A stretch of 64,000 nt of DNA from Mycobacterium adipatum (lineage in GTDB: Bacteria > Actinomycetota > Actinomycetes > Mycobacteriales > Mycobacteriaceae): contig NZ_CP015596.1 of NCBI RefSeq assembly GCF_001644575.1, positions 1,364,001 through 1,428,000 of the forward strand, read 5' to 3'. The notes under the pieces were generated by a model, which was not told the DNA's origin, did no database searches, and saw only the letters and a list, made by a program, of their open reading frames with translations. Shown piece after piece: positions 48,156 through 59,878 of the stretch (positions within the stretch are counted from its first letter, which is position 1; every line of letters starts with the position of its first letter). The position numbers were made by a program, and so were the translations under genes.

Positions 48156-49256
48156 ATGTCCAGAAGTCCGGCGCCGCGACGGCGCGCGACGCTGGCATCG
48201 CTGGCCGCCGAACTCAACGTTTCGCGTACCACCATCTCCAACGCCTACAACCGGCCCGATCAGTTGTCCGCCGATTTGCGCGAGCGGGTGCTCGCCGCGG
48301 CGAAGGAACTGGGTTACCCCGGCCCTGATCCGGTTGCCCGTTCGCTGCGTACCCGACGAGCCGGTGCGGTCGGCCTGATGATCACCGAGCCGCTCAACTA
48401 CGCCTTCAGCGATCCGGCAGCCCTGGATTTCGTTGCCGGGCTGGCCGAATCGTGTGAGGAGGCCGGCCAGGGGTTGCTGCTGGTGGCGGCCGGACCCAAT
48501 CGCAGCGTCGACGACGGGTCGGCGGCGGTGCTCTCGGCGGGGGTCGACGGATTCGTCGTCTACTCGGCCTCCGACGATGACCCCTACCTGCCGGTGCTGC
48601 TGCAACGTCACCTGCCGATCGTCGTCGTGGACCAGCCCATGGACGTGCCGGGTGCGTCGCGGGTCTGCATCGACGATCGCGCCGCGATGCGTGAACTCGC
48701 TGAACACATTGTGGCACTGGGACACCGTGAGATCGGTCTGCTGACCATGCGGCTGGGGCGGGAGTGGCCGCATGAGAGCACCAAGCCGATGGTGGCCGAT
48801 CCGCAACGGTTGAACTCACCGCATTTCCACGTCCAGCGCGAGCGGGTGCACGGTGTGTACGACGCGATGAGCGCGGCCGGACTGGATCCGGCGTCGGTGA
48901 CCGTGGTGGAGAGCTACGAGCACCTGCCGCAGTCCGGCGGCGAGGCGGCCGAGGTGGCGCTGGCGGCGAATCCCCGCATCACCGCGCTGATGTGCACCGC
49001 CGACGTGCTGGCGCTGTCGGCGATGGACTACCTGCGCGCGCACGGCATCTTCGTGCCGGGGCAGTTGACGGTGACCGGGTTCGACGGGGTGCCCGAGGCG
49101 CTGGCGCGGGGGCTGACGACGGTCACCCAGCCCAGCATGGAGAAGGGGCGCCGGGCCGGGGATCTGCTGCATGCCCCGCCGCGCTCGGGCCTCCCGGTCG
49201 TCGAGACGCTGACCACCGAGGTGGTCCGGGGCCGCACCTCCGGCCCGCCCGCCTAG
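48156..49256 (+). CDS. LacI-family transcriptional regulator
   Basis: The 366-residue protein has the N-terminal LacI helix-turn-helix (TLASLAAELNVSRTTISNAYNRP) and a periplasmic-binding-protein-like sensor domain (IVVVDQPMD, GHREIGLLTMRLG, ITALMCTADVLALSAMDYL, VTGFDGVPEA). Matches Rv3575c, next to kstR in M. tuberculosis. Ligand and target unknown; in part because it stands without a sugar operon. Confidence 0.9.
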   Translation: MSRSPAPRRRATLASLAAELNVSRTTISNAYNRPDQLSADLRERVLAAAKELGYPGPDPVARSLRTRRAGAVGLMITEPLNYAFSDPAALDFVAGLAESCEEAGQGLLLVAAGPNRSVDDGSAAVLSAGVDGFVVYSASDDDPYLPVLLQRHLPIVVVDQPMDVPGASRVCIDDRAAMRELAEHIVALGHREIGLLTMRLGREWPHESTKPMVADPQRLNSPHFHVQRERVHGVYDAMSAAGLDPASVTVVESYEHLPQSGGEAAEVALAANPRITALMCTADVLALSAMDYLRAHGIFVPGQLTVTGFDGVPEALARGLTTVTQPSMEKGRRAGDLLHAPPRSGLPVVETLTTEVVRGRTSGPPA

Positions 49257-49766
49257 CGTTTGCGCCGGGCCGCCACCACGTCGTCGTGGGTGTGCTGGCT
49301 GTCCAGGCCGGCGGGTACCGGGCGCGCCCGGTACCGGTCGATGCTGACCTCCCAGTCCGCGTCGAACAGGGCGACGACATCATCGTGCAGCAGATAGTCG
49401 GCCGGGTCGAACCCGTGCGCTCTGGCCATCTCGACGTCGATATCGGCGTGGTGGACCACCAGCAGCAGCCCGCCGGGTGCGACGCTGGCCAGCAGTGCAC
49501 GCTCGGCATCGCGCTGCGGTGAGTGCAGCAACGCCGGATAGTGCGCGGTGACGAGATCGAATCCGCCGTCGGGCAGTTCCAGATCCTCCAGCCGGGAGCG
49601 GACCCAGGTCACCACCGCACCCGACGTCGAGGGCTGAACCGGTTGGGAGACCGGTGATCTCGCTGACCACGGCGGGGTTAGGGCGTTGAGCGGGCAACCG
49701 GTCCAGGAAGCGGTGGTAGCGCTCGTCCCATTCGTCGGACAAGGCGTGAGCCGGGGTATCGGTCAT
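49253..49766 (-). pseudogene. Class I SAM-dependent methyltransferase, internally deleted and frameshifted
   Basis: The N-terminal piece (from ATG 49766) reads MTDTPAHALSDEWDERYHRF ... SALDVGCGG, the start of the SAM-binding motif. At about 49612-49622 the frame shifts. The other frame then continues VTWVRSRLEDLELPDGGFDLVTAHYPALLHSP ... to the stop at 49253. The segment normally between motif I and the VTW strand (about 30-45 residues) is missing, so a deletion, not only a base change, occurred. The remaining C-terminal frame could still be translated but lacks the cofactor site. Confidence 0.8.
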
Positions 49767-49802
49767 GGCACCAGGATGCGCGGCGTCCACCCCGACCAGC
49801 AA

Positions 49803-50588
49803 TCAGTCTTGCTGATCAGGCAAGCGTGCATCGGCCAGGTAGCGCAGCACCGATGTCACGTCCGCGGGCGCATCGACCCGGAAACCGGCCAGCGTGTCCC
49901 CGGGGCCGACCTTGATGCCGACGTCACCGTCGCGCATCCGCCGGAACGCCTTCTCGTCGGTGACGTCATCGCCGAGGAAGACCACTGCCGTTGCCGCGCA
50001 ACGGTTCCGCAGGATGTCGATCGCCTCGCCCTTGTCGGTGACGATGACCGCGAACTCCAGCACCGCCTTGCCTGCGGTCGTGTGGGCGTCCCAGGACTCG
50101 GCGGCGTCGCGGGCCAGGGCCAGTGCGGCCGCGCCGTCGGCCTCGGAGGCATTGCGCACGTGCAGCGCGACGCTGGCGGGTTTGGTCTCCACCGTCACGC
50201 CGGGACGGCCCGCCGCAATGTCGTTCAGCGTCTCGGTGATCTCGGCCAGCAGTGCGGTGTCGATCTCGCGCCCGAAGCCGGTGTCGAACTCCGCGCCGTG
50301 GCTGCCGACCGCCTGCACCGCATCGGACATCCCGGACAGCTCGCGCAGCACGGACAGCGCCCGCCCGGAGATCAGGGCTGCGAAGGTGCCGGGGAGAGCG
50401 GCGAGCGCTTCGAGCGCCGCCGCGGCCTCGGGCAGCGGGCGGGCGTCGGCGGGGTTGTTGACGATCGGCGCCAGCGTGCCGTCGAAATCGGAGGTGACCA
50501 GCAGTCGTGGGGTGGCCGCAGCGCGGGTGAGCGCGCGCCGCAGGGCGTCTTCGAGCACGCCTTCAGACCTTAGGTTGTTCCCCGTCAC
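49803..50588 (-). CDS. otsB: Trehalose-6-phosphate phosphatase (OtsB)
   Basis: HAD-superfamily phosphatase of 261 residues making trehalose. Catalytic motif I DFDGTLAP, motif II LISGRALSVL, NASEADGAAAL cap region, FAVIVTDKGEAI and motif IV LGDDVTDEKAFR. ATG 50588 overlaps the kstR end by 26 bases; GTG 50558 is an alternative that would start at VLEDALRR. Adjacent to kstR, but a steroid link is not evident. Confidence 0.92.
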   Translation of the reverse strand: MTGNNLRSEGVLEDALRRALTRAAATPRLLVTSDFDGTLAPIVNNPADARPLPEAAAALEALAALPGTFAALISGRALSVLRELSGMSDAVQAVGSHGAEFDTGFGREIDTALLAEITETLNDIAAGRPGVTVETKPASVALHVRNASEADGAAALALARDAAESWDAHTTAGKAVLEFAVIVTDKGEAIDILRNRCAATAVVFLGDDVTDEKAFRRMRDGDVGIKVGPGDTLAGFRVDAPADVTSVLRYLADARLPDQQD

Positions 50589-51225
50589 CGATGAGCAACC
50601 GCACCGCCAGATCGAGTCGCTTTGCCACGTCGGTGGCCGACGCGCGGCGCGTCAGCCAGGCCAGCAGGTTGGACAGCCACACATCGGAGATCACCCGGGC
50701 GATGTGGTACTGATCCTCGGTGGGCTCGCCGTCACTCATGGCGCGGGCGAACATCGAATCCATCAGTTTGCCGACGTGGTCGACCTCGCCGGCAGCGGAG
50801 GCGTCGGCGAACACGAAGGCGCGGGTCATGGCCTCGGTGAGCAGCGGGTTGCGCTGCATCGACCGGTTCAGCCGGCCCACCATGATGTTGAGCCGCTCGT
50901 ACGGGGTGCCGCCGGTCAGGGTGGCGCGGTCGGTCTTGGCGTCGATGCGTTCGAACTCGCGGCCGAGGGCGGACACCAGCAGGTGCACCTTGGACGGGAA
51001 GTACCGGTACAGGGTCCCGACGGCGACATCGGCGCGTTCGGCGACGGCCCGCATCTGGACGGCCTCGTAGCCGCCTTTGGAAGCGATGGCCAGCGTGGCG
51101 TCCAGGATGCGCTTGCGGCGTTCGCGCTGTGCCTCGGAACCGAGCTCGGATTCGGAGAGAACGGCCACGGTCATCACCTGACGGGGTGAGTCAGAACCCG
51201 ATCCGGGTTGTGCAGGCGACGACAT
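50563..51225 (-). CDS. kstR: TetR-family repressor KstR of cholesterol catabolism
   Basis: The 220-residue regulator is nearly identical in its HTH (GYEAVQMRAVAERADVAVGTLYRYFPSKVHLL) and ligand domain (MQRNPLLTEAMTRAFVFADASAA, VISDVWLSNLLAWLTRRASATD) to mycobacterial KstR. KstR senses a 3-oxo-cholestenoyl-CoA intermediate and represses uptake and degradation genes. Same length as the M. tuberculosis protein from ATG 51225; a shorter start is ATG 51174. Divergent from fadE34 with a perfect KstR box between. Confidence 0.97.
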   Translation of the reverse strand: MSSPAQPGSGSDSPRQVMTVAVLSESELGSEAQRERRKRILDATLAIASKGGYEAVQMRAVAERADVAVGTLYRYFPSKVHLLVSALGREFERIDAKTDRATLTGGTPYERLNIMVGRLNRSMQRNPLLTEAMTRAFVFADASAAGEVDHVGKLMDSMFARAMSDGEPTEDQYHIARVISDVWLSNLLAWLTRRASATDVAKRLDLAVRLLIGDGEQPKV

Positions 51226-51368
51226 GTGGCGGACAACTCCTTCGTGATGCGCTTAAGAGGAAAACGATACGCATGCCTACCGTTGATCGCCCACCTCCCC
51301 GCTCGGGATCACAGCGGCGCGTCGCGGCCGTGACCATGGTCGACTTGACGTCCGAGCGCTGGCACTAT

Positions 51369-51382
51369 TAGAACACGTTCTA
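51369..51382. promoter_or_regulatory. KstR operator 1
   Basis: TAGAACACGTTCTA is a perfect palindrome matching the KstR consensus TNNAACNNGTTNNA. It is 43 bases before the fadE34 GTG and 144 bases from the kstR ATG. Confidence 0.92.
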
Positions 51383-51424
51383 GTGGGAAGCGGAGCCTTC
51401 TCACCCAATGGCGAGGAGTTGCCG

Positions 51425-53542
51425 GTGTCCGTGTTGTCTGTGCAGACCGACACATCCGAGGAGTCTGCGGCCCGTGAGCTGGTCCGTAGCTGGGCTGCGA
51501 GCTCCGGAGCGATCGAGGCGACCCGCAGGGTCGAGCTCGGCGACCCCGACGCCTGGCGGGGCCCGTACGCCGGCTTCGGTCAACTAGGGGCATTCGGTGT
51601 GGCGGTCCCCGAGGAGTTCGGCGGGGCGGGCAGCACGGTCACCGACCTGCTGGCCATGGTCGACGAGGCCGCGGCGGCCCTGGTACCCGGCCCGCTGGCC
51701 AGCACCGCGCTGGCCACCCTGGTGGTCGACGATCCCACCGTGCTGGAGGCGCTCGCCGCGGGCGAGCGCAGCGCCGGTATCGCGCTGGCGTCCGAGATCA
51801 CCTTCGACGCGGGTACCGCGACCGGGGCCGCGCCGTTCGTGCTGGGCGCGGACCCGGCCGGTGTCCTCGTGCTGCCCGCCTCGGACAGTTGGTTGCTGGT
51901 CGACGCCGCCGCCGAGGGCGTGGCGATCGAACGGCTGGAGGCCACCGACTTCTCCCGTCCGCTGGCCCGGGTGGTGCTGACCGGCGCCCCCGCCCAGGTG
52001 TTGAGTGCGTCCGGGCAACGGGTCACCGATCTGATCGCGACCGTGCTGGCGGCCGAGGCCGCCGGGCTGGCCCGCTGGTTGCTCGACACCGCCAACGACT
52101 ACGCCAAGGTGCGCGAGCAGTTCGGCAAGCCGATCGGCAGTTTCCAGGCCGTCAAGCACATGTGCGCCGAGATGCTGCTGCGCAGCCAGCAGGCCGCGGT
52201 GGCCGCCGCCGACGCGGCATCGGCCGCTGCCGGTGATGACGCCGAACAACTCTCCATCGCCGCCGCGGTGGCCGCGGCCATCGGTATCGATGCCGCCAAG
52301 AAGAACGCCAGGGACTGCATCCAGGTGCTGGGCGGGATCGGCATCACGTGGGAGCACGACGCACACCTGTACATGCGTCGGGCATACGCGGTCGCGCAGT
52401 TCCTCGGCGGTCAGTCCCGCTGGTTGCGCCGCACCGTGGAACTCACCCGTGCCGGTGTGCGCAGGCAGCTACATGTGGATGTCACCGATGCCGACGCGAT
52501 CCGTTCCGAGATCGCCACTGCCGCAGCAAAGATCGCCGAACTGCCCGAAGGGGACCGTCAACGCGCGCTGGCCGAGTCCGGTCTGCTGGCGCCGCACTGG
52601 CCCAAACCGTATGGCCGTGACGCGACCCCCGCCGAGCAGCTGGTGATCGATGAGGAACTGAACGCCGCGGGAGTGGTGCGCCCCGACATCTCGATCGGTT
52701 GGTGGGCGGCGCCGACCATCCTGTCCGCGGGCACCCCGGAGCAGATCGACCGGTTCATCCCGGGCACTCTCACCGGTGACATCTACTGGTGCCAGCTGTT
52801 CTCCGAGCCCGGCGCCGGTTCGGATCTCGCCGCACTGCGGACCAAAGCCGTTCGCACGGAGGGTGGTTGGAAGCTGACCGGGCAGAAGGTGTGGACCTCG
52901 AATGCGCACCGCGCCAACTGGGGCATCTGTCTTGCCCGCACCAACCCAGATGTGCCGAAACACAAGGGCATCACCTACTTCCTGGTCGAGATGAACTCGC
53001 CCGGCATCGATATCCGGCCGTTGCGCGAGATCACCGGGGAGGCCCTGTTCAACGAGGTGTTCTTCGACGACCTGTTCGTGCCCGACGATCTCGTGGTGGG
53101 TGAGGTGGACGGCGGATGGCCGCTGGCGCGCACCACCCTGGCCAACGAGCGGGTCGCGATCGCCACCGGCGGGGCGCTGGACAAGGGCATGGAGCACCTC
53201 CTGGAGGTGATCGGGGACCGCGTCCTCGACGGTGCCGAGGCCGACCGGTTGGGAACGCTGATCATTGCGGCACAGGTGGGTTCGCTGCTGGACCAGTTGA
53301 TCGCGCGGCTGGCGGTCGGCGGCAACGACCCCGGGGCGCCCTCGAGCGTGCGCAAGCTGATCGGGGTGCGCTACCGCCAGGGCCTGGCCGAGACGGTGAT
53401 GGACTTCCTCGACGGTGCGGGCATCGTCGACTCGCCGGATGTGCGCTACTTCCTGAACACCCGCTGCCTGTCCATCGCGGGCGGGACCGAGCAGATCCTG
53501 CTCACCCTGGCGGGGGAGCGGCTGCTGGGGTTGCCCCGCTGA
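51425..53542 (+). CDS. fadE34: Double-domain acyl-CoA dehydrogenase FadE34/ChsE3
   Basis: FAD enzyme of sterol side-chain degradation, thought to desaturate the C24 (3-oxo-cholenoyl) CoA thioester. The 705-residue chain holds two acyl-CoA dehydrogenase units. The first (about 1-350) has VREQFGKPIGSFQAVKHM and QVLGGIGITWEHDAHLYMRR. The second (about 370-705) has CQLFSEPGAGSDLAALRTKA, KVWTSNAHRANWG and CLSIAGGTEQILLTL. GTG 51425 has GAGGAG six bases upstream. Under KstR operator 1. Confidence 0.93.
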   Translation: MSVLSVQTDTSEESAARELVRSWAASSGAIEATRRVELGDPDAWRGPYAGFGQLGAFGVAVPEEFGGAGSTVTDLLAMVDEAAAALVPGPLASTALATLVVDDPTVLEALAAGERSAGIALASEITFDAGTATGAAPFVLGADPAGVLVLPASDSWLLVDAAAEGVAIERLEATDFSRPLARVVLTGAPAQVLSASGQRVTDLIATVLAAEAAGLARWLLDTANDYAKVREQFGKPIGSFQAVKHMCAEMLLRSQQAAVAAADAASAAAGDDAEQLSIAAAVAAAIGIDAAKKNARDCIQVLGGIGITWEHDAHLYMRRAYAVAQFLGGQSRWLRRTVELTRAGVRRQLHVDVTDADAIRSEIATAAAKIAELPEGDRQRALAESGLLAPHWPKPYGRDATPAEQLVIDEELNAAGVVRPDISIGWWAAPTILSAGTPEQIDRFIPGTLTGDIYWCQLFSEPGAGSDLAALRTKAVRTEGGWKLTGQKVWTSNAHRANWGICLARTNPDVPKHKGITYFLVEMNSPGIDIRPLREITGEALFNEVFFDDLFVPDDLVVGEVDGGWPLARTTLANERVAIATGGALDKGMEHLLEVIGDRVLDGAEADRLGTLIIAAQVGSLLDQLIARLAVGGNDPGAPSSVRKLIGVRYRQGLAETVMDFLDGAGIVDSPDVRYFLNTRCLSIAGGTEQILLTLAGERLLGLPR

Positions 53543-53551
53543 GATGGCCCG

Positions 53552-53956
53552 TCAGCAGCCGCACCACCTCGTCCTCGAGCACGGCGCCTCTTCGAACAAC
53601 ACCCGGTGCAATGCGCGGTCTTCGCGGTGACTATCGATGGCGGCCCGCACGAACAGCCGTATCAGATCGCCGAGCGCCTCGGGGAGACCGCCGCGCATCC
53701 GTTCGGCCAGCAGGGTGGTGCCGGCATCGATATGGGCGTCGGTCAACGCGGCGAGGATGGCGTCCTTGTTCGGAAAGTACTGGTACAGCGAACCGATGGA
53801 CACGTTCGCCGCGGCCGCGATGCGGTTGGTGGTGCCCGCGGCGTACCCATGCCTGCTGAAAACGCGAGCAGCCGCATCCAGGATGTCGTGGCGGGTCTGG
53901 GCGGAACGTTGCTGTCGCGGCTGCTTACGGGCACGAAACCGGTCGGGGGGTGCCAT
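53552..53956 (-). CDS. TetR-family regulator with truncated C-terminus (possible pseudogene)
   Basis: The 134-residue frame has a complete N-terminal HTH (RHDILDAAARVFSRHGYAAGTTNRIAAAANVSIGSLYQYFPNKDAI) but stops inside the ligand domain after RALHRVLFEEAP. Typical members are about 200 residues. Another frame at the same place continues with VLEDEVVRLLTGHL, a TetR-like helix, so a frameshift or deletion has removed the end, leaving it ten bases from the fadE34 stop. Divergent from the SRPBCC gene. Confidence 0.7.
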   Translation of the reverse strand: MAPPDRFRARKQPRQQRSAQTRHDILDAAARVFSRHGYAAGTTNRIAAAANVSIGSLYQYFPNKDAILAALTDAHIDAGTTLLAERMRGGLPEALGDLIRLFVRAAIDSHREDRALHRVLFEEAPCSRTRWCGC

Positions 53957-54016
53957 ATCGCCTCCGTGCCGTGAAAGCGAGTAGTCAGAAGCTGTTCCGG
54001 TGCTCAGACTTATCGC

Positions 54017-54475
54017 ATGCAGCGTGTACACCTCGAGACGATACTGCCCACCGATGCCGACCAGGTGTGGGCGGCCATGCAGTACCCGGTCACGTTTCTC
54101 TACGTGTGCCGGGGCCTGTTCGGTATGCCGGCGCTGTCCGGGCGCAGCACCCCGCTACGGGCCGGTGAGCGGGGAACGGGTTGGCTGTTCGCGTTTCACG
54201 TGTTCCCGGCCTACCGGCACACCCTGGAGATCCGGTCCGTCGACGCAGCGAGCCGGACCATCGTCACCCATGAGTACGGCGGCGTGCTGCGGGCCTGGGA
54301 TCACACCCTGCACGTCGAGCCGGTCGACGCGCGCAGCTGTCGCTACAGCGACACCGTGGATATCGACGCCGGTGCCCTCACGGCGATCGTCGTGCCGATC
54401 GCCACCGGGATCTACCGCTACCGGCACCGCCGCTGGCACAAGCTGGTGGCGCGGCACCTGCGGCCGGTCAGTTGA
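54017..54475 (+). CDS. SRPBCC (START/polyketide-cyclase-like) domain protein
   Basis: The 152-residue protein has the helix-grip pattern: LETILPTDADQVWAAMQYP at the start, alternating strands with TIVTHEYGG and YSDTVDIDAG, and a long C-terminal helix (IYRYRHRRWHKLVARHL). Binds a hydrophobic ligand in this fold; actual ligand unknown. Divergent from the truncated TetR gene by 60 bases, which may once have controlled it. Its stop lies in the first of three direct repeats. Confidence 0.75.
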   Translation: MQRVHLETILPTDADQVWAAMQYPVTFLYVCRGLFGMPALSGRSTPLRAGERGTGWLFAFHVFPAYRHTLEIRSVDAASRTIVTHEYGGVLRAWDHTLHVEPVDARSCRYSDTVDIDAGALTAIVVPIATGIYRYRHRRWHKLVARHLRPVS

Positions 54476-54509
54476 ACGTCGGTCAGTTGAACGATTGGTC
54501 AGTTGAACG
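54466..54509. repeat. Three direct copies of GGTCAGTTGAACG
   Basis: Copies at 54466-54478, 54481-54493 and 54497-54509, spaced 15 and 16 bases, at the convergent ends of two genes. Each copy contains TGA on the + strand and TCA (TGA on the - strand). The first supplies the stop of the SRPBCC gene and the last that of the secreted protein gene. Confidence 0.9.
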
Positions 54510-55071
54510 TGGTCTGCGCACACGCACCCGGCGTGGTCACATTGACCCCGCCGAAGACCACCTGGATGTTCGAGCAGACGATGAAACCGGCCTCGATGGC
54601 GGGACGCCCTGTGCGCCAATCGGTCTGAACAGAGTCACCGTCGACGGCAAACCTCTCCAGCGGGCCGCCGCCGAAGTAGGTCACCGACACCTGGTAGTCG
54701 CTGACCGACTTGTAGGCCTTGGACAGCACGTTGTCGTGGTTGGCGCCCTTGAGCTCGCGCGGCATGCCGGCGGGGGCGCTGTACCAGGCCTCCTGGTAGA
54801 CCGACCGGTCGGTACTGCGGATCGTGATGGTCTGCCGGGCCCAGGTGTCCTGCGGCAGGCCGACGGGTCCGGTCGGGGTGAGCAGACTGGCCTGAGTGCG
54901 GAAGAAGCACCTGCCGTCGGTGCCGGGGCAATCGGCGGTCACCTTCATCTCGACGATGCCCTGGGGCGTCGGTATCGACGACGTCCCGGTGTTCACCGCC
55001 GCGGATGCGGTCGGGCTGCTGAGTGCGGCCGCGGCAACGGAAGCCGCCAGCACACTGAGAATCCTCTTCAC
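54499..55071 (-). CDS. Secreted protein of unknown function (Rv3572-like position)
   Basis: The 190-residue protein has a Sec signal peptide (MKRILSVLAASVAAAAL... cleaved near TASAA/V) and a mature domain with paired Cys (ADCPGTDGRCFF; FIVCSN...PGACAQ). Not recognised as a characterised family. It follows kshB in the same direction with 39 bases between, so it may be co-transcribed under KstR control. Lies where a secreted hypothetical sits in M. tuberculosis. Confidence 0.75.
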   Translation of the reverse strand: MKRILSVLAASVAAAALSSPTASAAVNTGTSSIPTPQGIVEMKVTADCPGTDGRCFFRTQASLLTPTGPVGLPQDTWARQTITIRSTDRSVYQEAWYSAPAGMPRELKGANHDNVLSKAYKSVSDYQVSVTYFGGGPLERFAVDGDSVQTDWRTGRPAIEAGFIVCSNIQVVFGGVNVTTPGACAQTTFN

Positions 55072-55110
55072 GGCAGTTCCTCCCGGTCCGGGCGAATGTT
55101 AGCCCGAGCG

Positions 55111-56166
55111 CTATTCGTCGTAGGTGACTTCTACCGAATCCGACACGGGCAGGGCCTGGCACGCCAGGATCAGACCCTCGTCGAGATCCGACGGTTCGAG
55201 CACGTCATTGATCTCCATGTCGACCTCGCCCTTGCGCATCAGCACCGCGCAGGCGCCGCAGTGGCCCTCCCGGCAGGAGAACGGGGCATCCAATCCCTTG
55301 TTGAGTAGCACGTCGAGCAGCTTTGCCCTGCGTGGCCAGTCGATCTCATGGGTGGTGCCGTCCAGTTCGACGATGGCCTGGGCCGGGCCGCGGTCATCGT
55401 CCTCATCGATCTCGATGACGACCTCGGCGAACGGGTCGGACTCCAGGGATTTGAACACCTCGATGTGGATGTGCCTGGTGTCGACGGTCTTGCACGCGGC
55501 CTCGGCGGCGGCCATGAACGGCCCCGGCCCGCAGATGAACGCTTCGTGGGTGGCATAGGGGCGCAGCAGCGTGGCCAGCGCGTCGGTGTTGGGCAGACCC
55601 TGCACGGTCTCCAGCCAGTGGATCACCGTCAACCGGTCCGGGTGGGCGGCCGCCAGTTCCCGCAGTGCCGAGGCGAAGATCACCGACTTCTCATCGCGGT
55701 TGGCGTACACGAGCACGACCTTGCCGCTGCCTTCGGCGAGGGCGGATTTGCAGATCGCCATCATCGGCGTGATGCCGCTGCCCGCGGCGAGCAGCAGGAA
55801 ATCGGTGTCCAAGGTCGCAGGCACGAAGGTGCCCGACGGGGCCAGCACGTGCATGCGCATACCGGCGTGGGCGTTGTCGCACAGCCAGTTCGAGGCGTAC
55901 CCGTCGGCGGTCCGCTTGACCGTCACCGTCAGGTGTTCGTCGATGCTCGGCGCGCTCGACAGCGAGTAACAGCGGGCCACCGAGCCGGTCTTTTCGCTGG
56001 GCACCCGCAGGGTCAGGAACTGGCCGGGGGAGTAGCGCAGCCGGTCGGCGGGGATGTCGCTGCCGTCCGGAATCGCGAACACCAGCGAGCGAGCGTCCGC
56101 GGTCTCCTCGACGACCTCGGCCACCTGCAGCTCAAGTACATGGCTGCCCAGCGGTTCATCCGTCAC
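55111..56166 (-). CDS. kshB: 3-ketosteroid-9-alpha-hydroxylase reductase (KshB)
   Basis: Reductase of the Rieske hydroxylase that opens ring B of the steroid; 351 residues. FAD site RCYSLSSAP, NAD region LLLAAGSGITPMMAIC and ICGPGPFMAAAE, and a C-terminal plant-type 2Fe-2S domain with CREGHCGACA plus a later Cys. GTG 56166 gives the M. tuberculosis-like start (TDEPLGSHVLEL); the longer frame would run through the KstR box. Divergent from hsaA. Confidence 0.95.
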   Translation of the reverse strand: MTDEPLGSHVLELQVAEVVEETADARSLVFAIPDGSDIPADRLRYSPGQFLTLRVPSEKTGSVARCYSLSSAPSIDEHLTVTVKRTADGYASNWLCDNAHAGMRMHVLAPSGTFVPATLDTDFLLLAAGSGITPMMAICKSALAEGSGKVVLVYANRDEKSVIFASALRELAAAHPDRLTVIHWLETVQGLPNTDALATLLRPYATHEAFICGPGPFMAAAEAACKTVDTRHIHIEVFKSLESDPFAEVVIEIDEDDDRGPAQAIVELDGTTHEIDWPRRAKLLDVLLNKGLDAPFSCREGHCGACAVLMRKGEVDMEINDVLEPSDLDEGLILACQALPVSDSVEVTYDE

Positions 56167-56192
56167 AGACCTGCCCTCATTTCCGTCATAAC

Positions 56193-56206
56193 TAGAACAT
56201 GTTACA
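56193..56206. promoter_or_regulatory. KstR operator 2 (kshB side)
   Basis: TAGAACATGTTACA fits TNNAACNNGTTNNA at every fixed position, 27 bases upstream of the kshB GTG. Confidence 0.88.
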
Positions 56207-56260
56207 AAACTGAACTTGCGCAGGTCCAGCCGATGATTCGGTGCGCTACTCGACACAAAT

Positions 56261-56274
56261 CGTAACGTGTTCTA
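56261..56274. promoter_or_regulatory. KstR operator 3 (hsaA side)
   Basis: CGTAACGTGTTCTA fits the KstR consensus except for the first base. A -10-like TAATCT overlaps its end (56273-56278), 42 bases before the hsaA GTG. Confidence 0.8.
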
Positions 56275-56315
56275 ATCTTTGTGCAGTGCTCGATCTCGAT
56301 CCGGGAGGCAATTCA

Positions 56316-59287
<2,972 letters not shown>

Positions 59288-59289
59288 CC

Positions 59290-59856
59290 ATGGGCGCTGC
59301 GGCCATCGACCCACGCACATTCCGGCATGTGCTCGGGCAGTTCTGCACGGGTGTCACCGTGATCACCACCGTGCACGACGAGGTGCCGATCGGTTTCGCC
59401 TGTCAGTCCTTCGCCGCGCTGTCGCTGGATCCGCCGCTGGTGCTGTTCTGCCCCACCAAGCAGTCGCGGGCCTGGCAGGCCATCGAGGCCAGCGGCAGGT
59501 TCTGTGTCAACATGCTGCACGAGAACCAGCAGCACGTCTCGGCGCAGTTCGGCTCCAAGGCGCCGGACAAGTTCGCCGGGATCGACTGGAGCCCTTCGCC
59601 ATTGGGATCGCCGGTGATCGAGGGCAGCCTGGCCCATATCGACTGCACGGTGGCCTCGGTGCACGACGGCGGTGACCACTTCGTGGTGTTCGGTGCGGTG
59701 CAGTCGATGTCGGAGCCGCCCGCGTTGAAGCCCCGACCGCTGTTGTTCTACCGCGGCGAGTACACCGGGATCGAGCCGGACAAGAACACCCCCGCCCAGT
59801 GGCGCGACGACCTGGACGCCTTCCTCACCGCGACCACGTCGGACACCTGGTTGTAA
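59290..59856 (+). CDS. hsaB: Flavin reductase component of 3-HSA monooxygenase (HsaB)
   Basis: The 188-residue NADH:FMN reductase of the split-barrel fold: RHVLGQFCTGVTVITT, FACQSFAALSLDPPLVLFCP, and FCVNMLHENQQHVSAQFG. Supplies FMNH2 to HsaA. Two bases after hsaC; last gene of the hsaADCB operon. Confidence 0.95.
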   Translation: MGAAAIDPRTFRHVLGQFCTGVTVITTVHDEVPIGFACQSFAALSLDPPLVLFCPTKQSRAWQAIEASGRFCVNMLHENQQHVSAQFGSKAPDKFAGIDWSPSPLGSPVIEGSLAHIDCTVASVHDGGDHFVVFGAVQSMSEPPALKPRPLLFYRGEYTGIEPDKNTPAQWRDDLDAFLTATTSDTWL

Positions 59857-59878
59857 TCCCGTCGCTTCGCTCGCCCCG

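Noticed and set aside
49380..49802. 140-codon frame as an intact gene
   Set aside because: Only its first ~45 residues resemble a methyltransferase; the rest is Arg-rich out-of-frame reading after the deletion.
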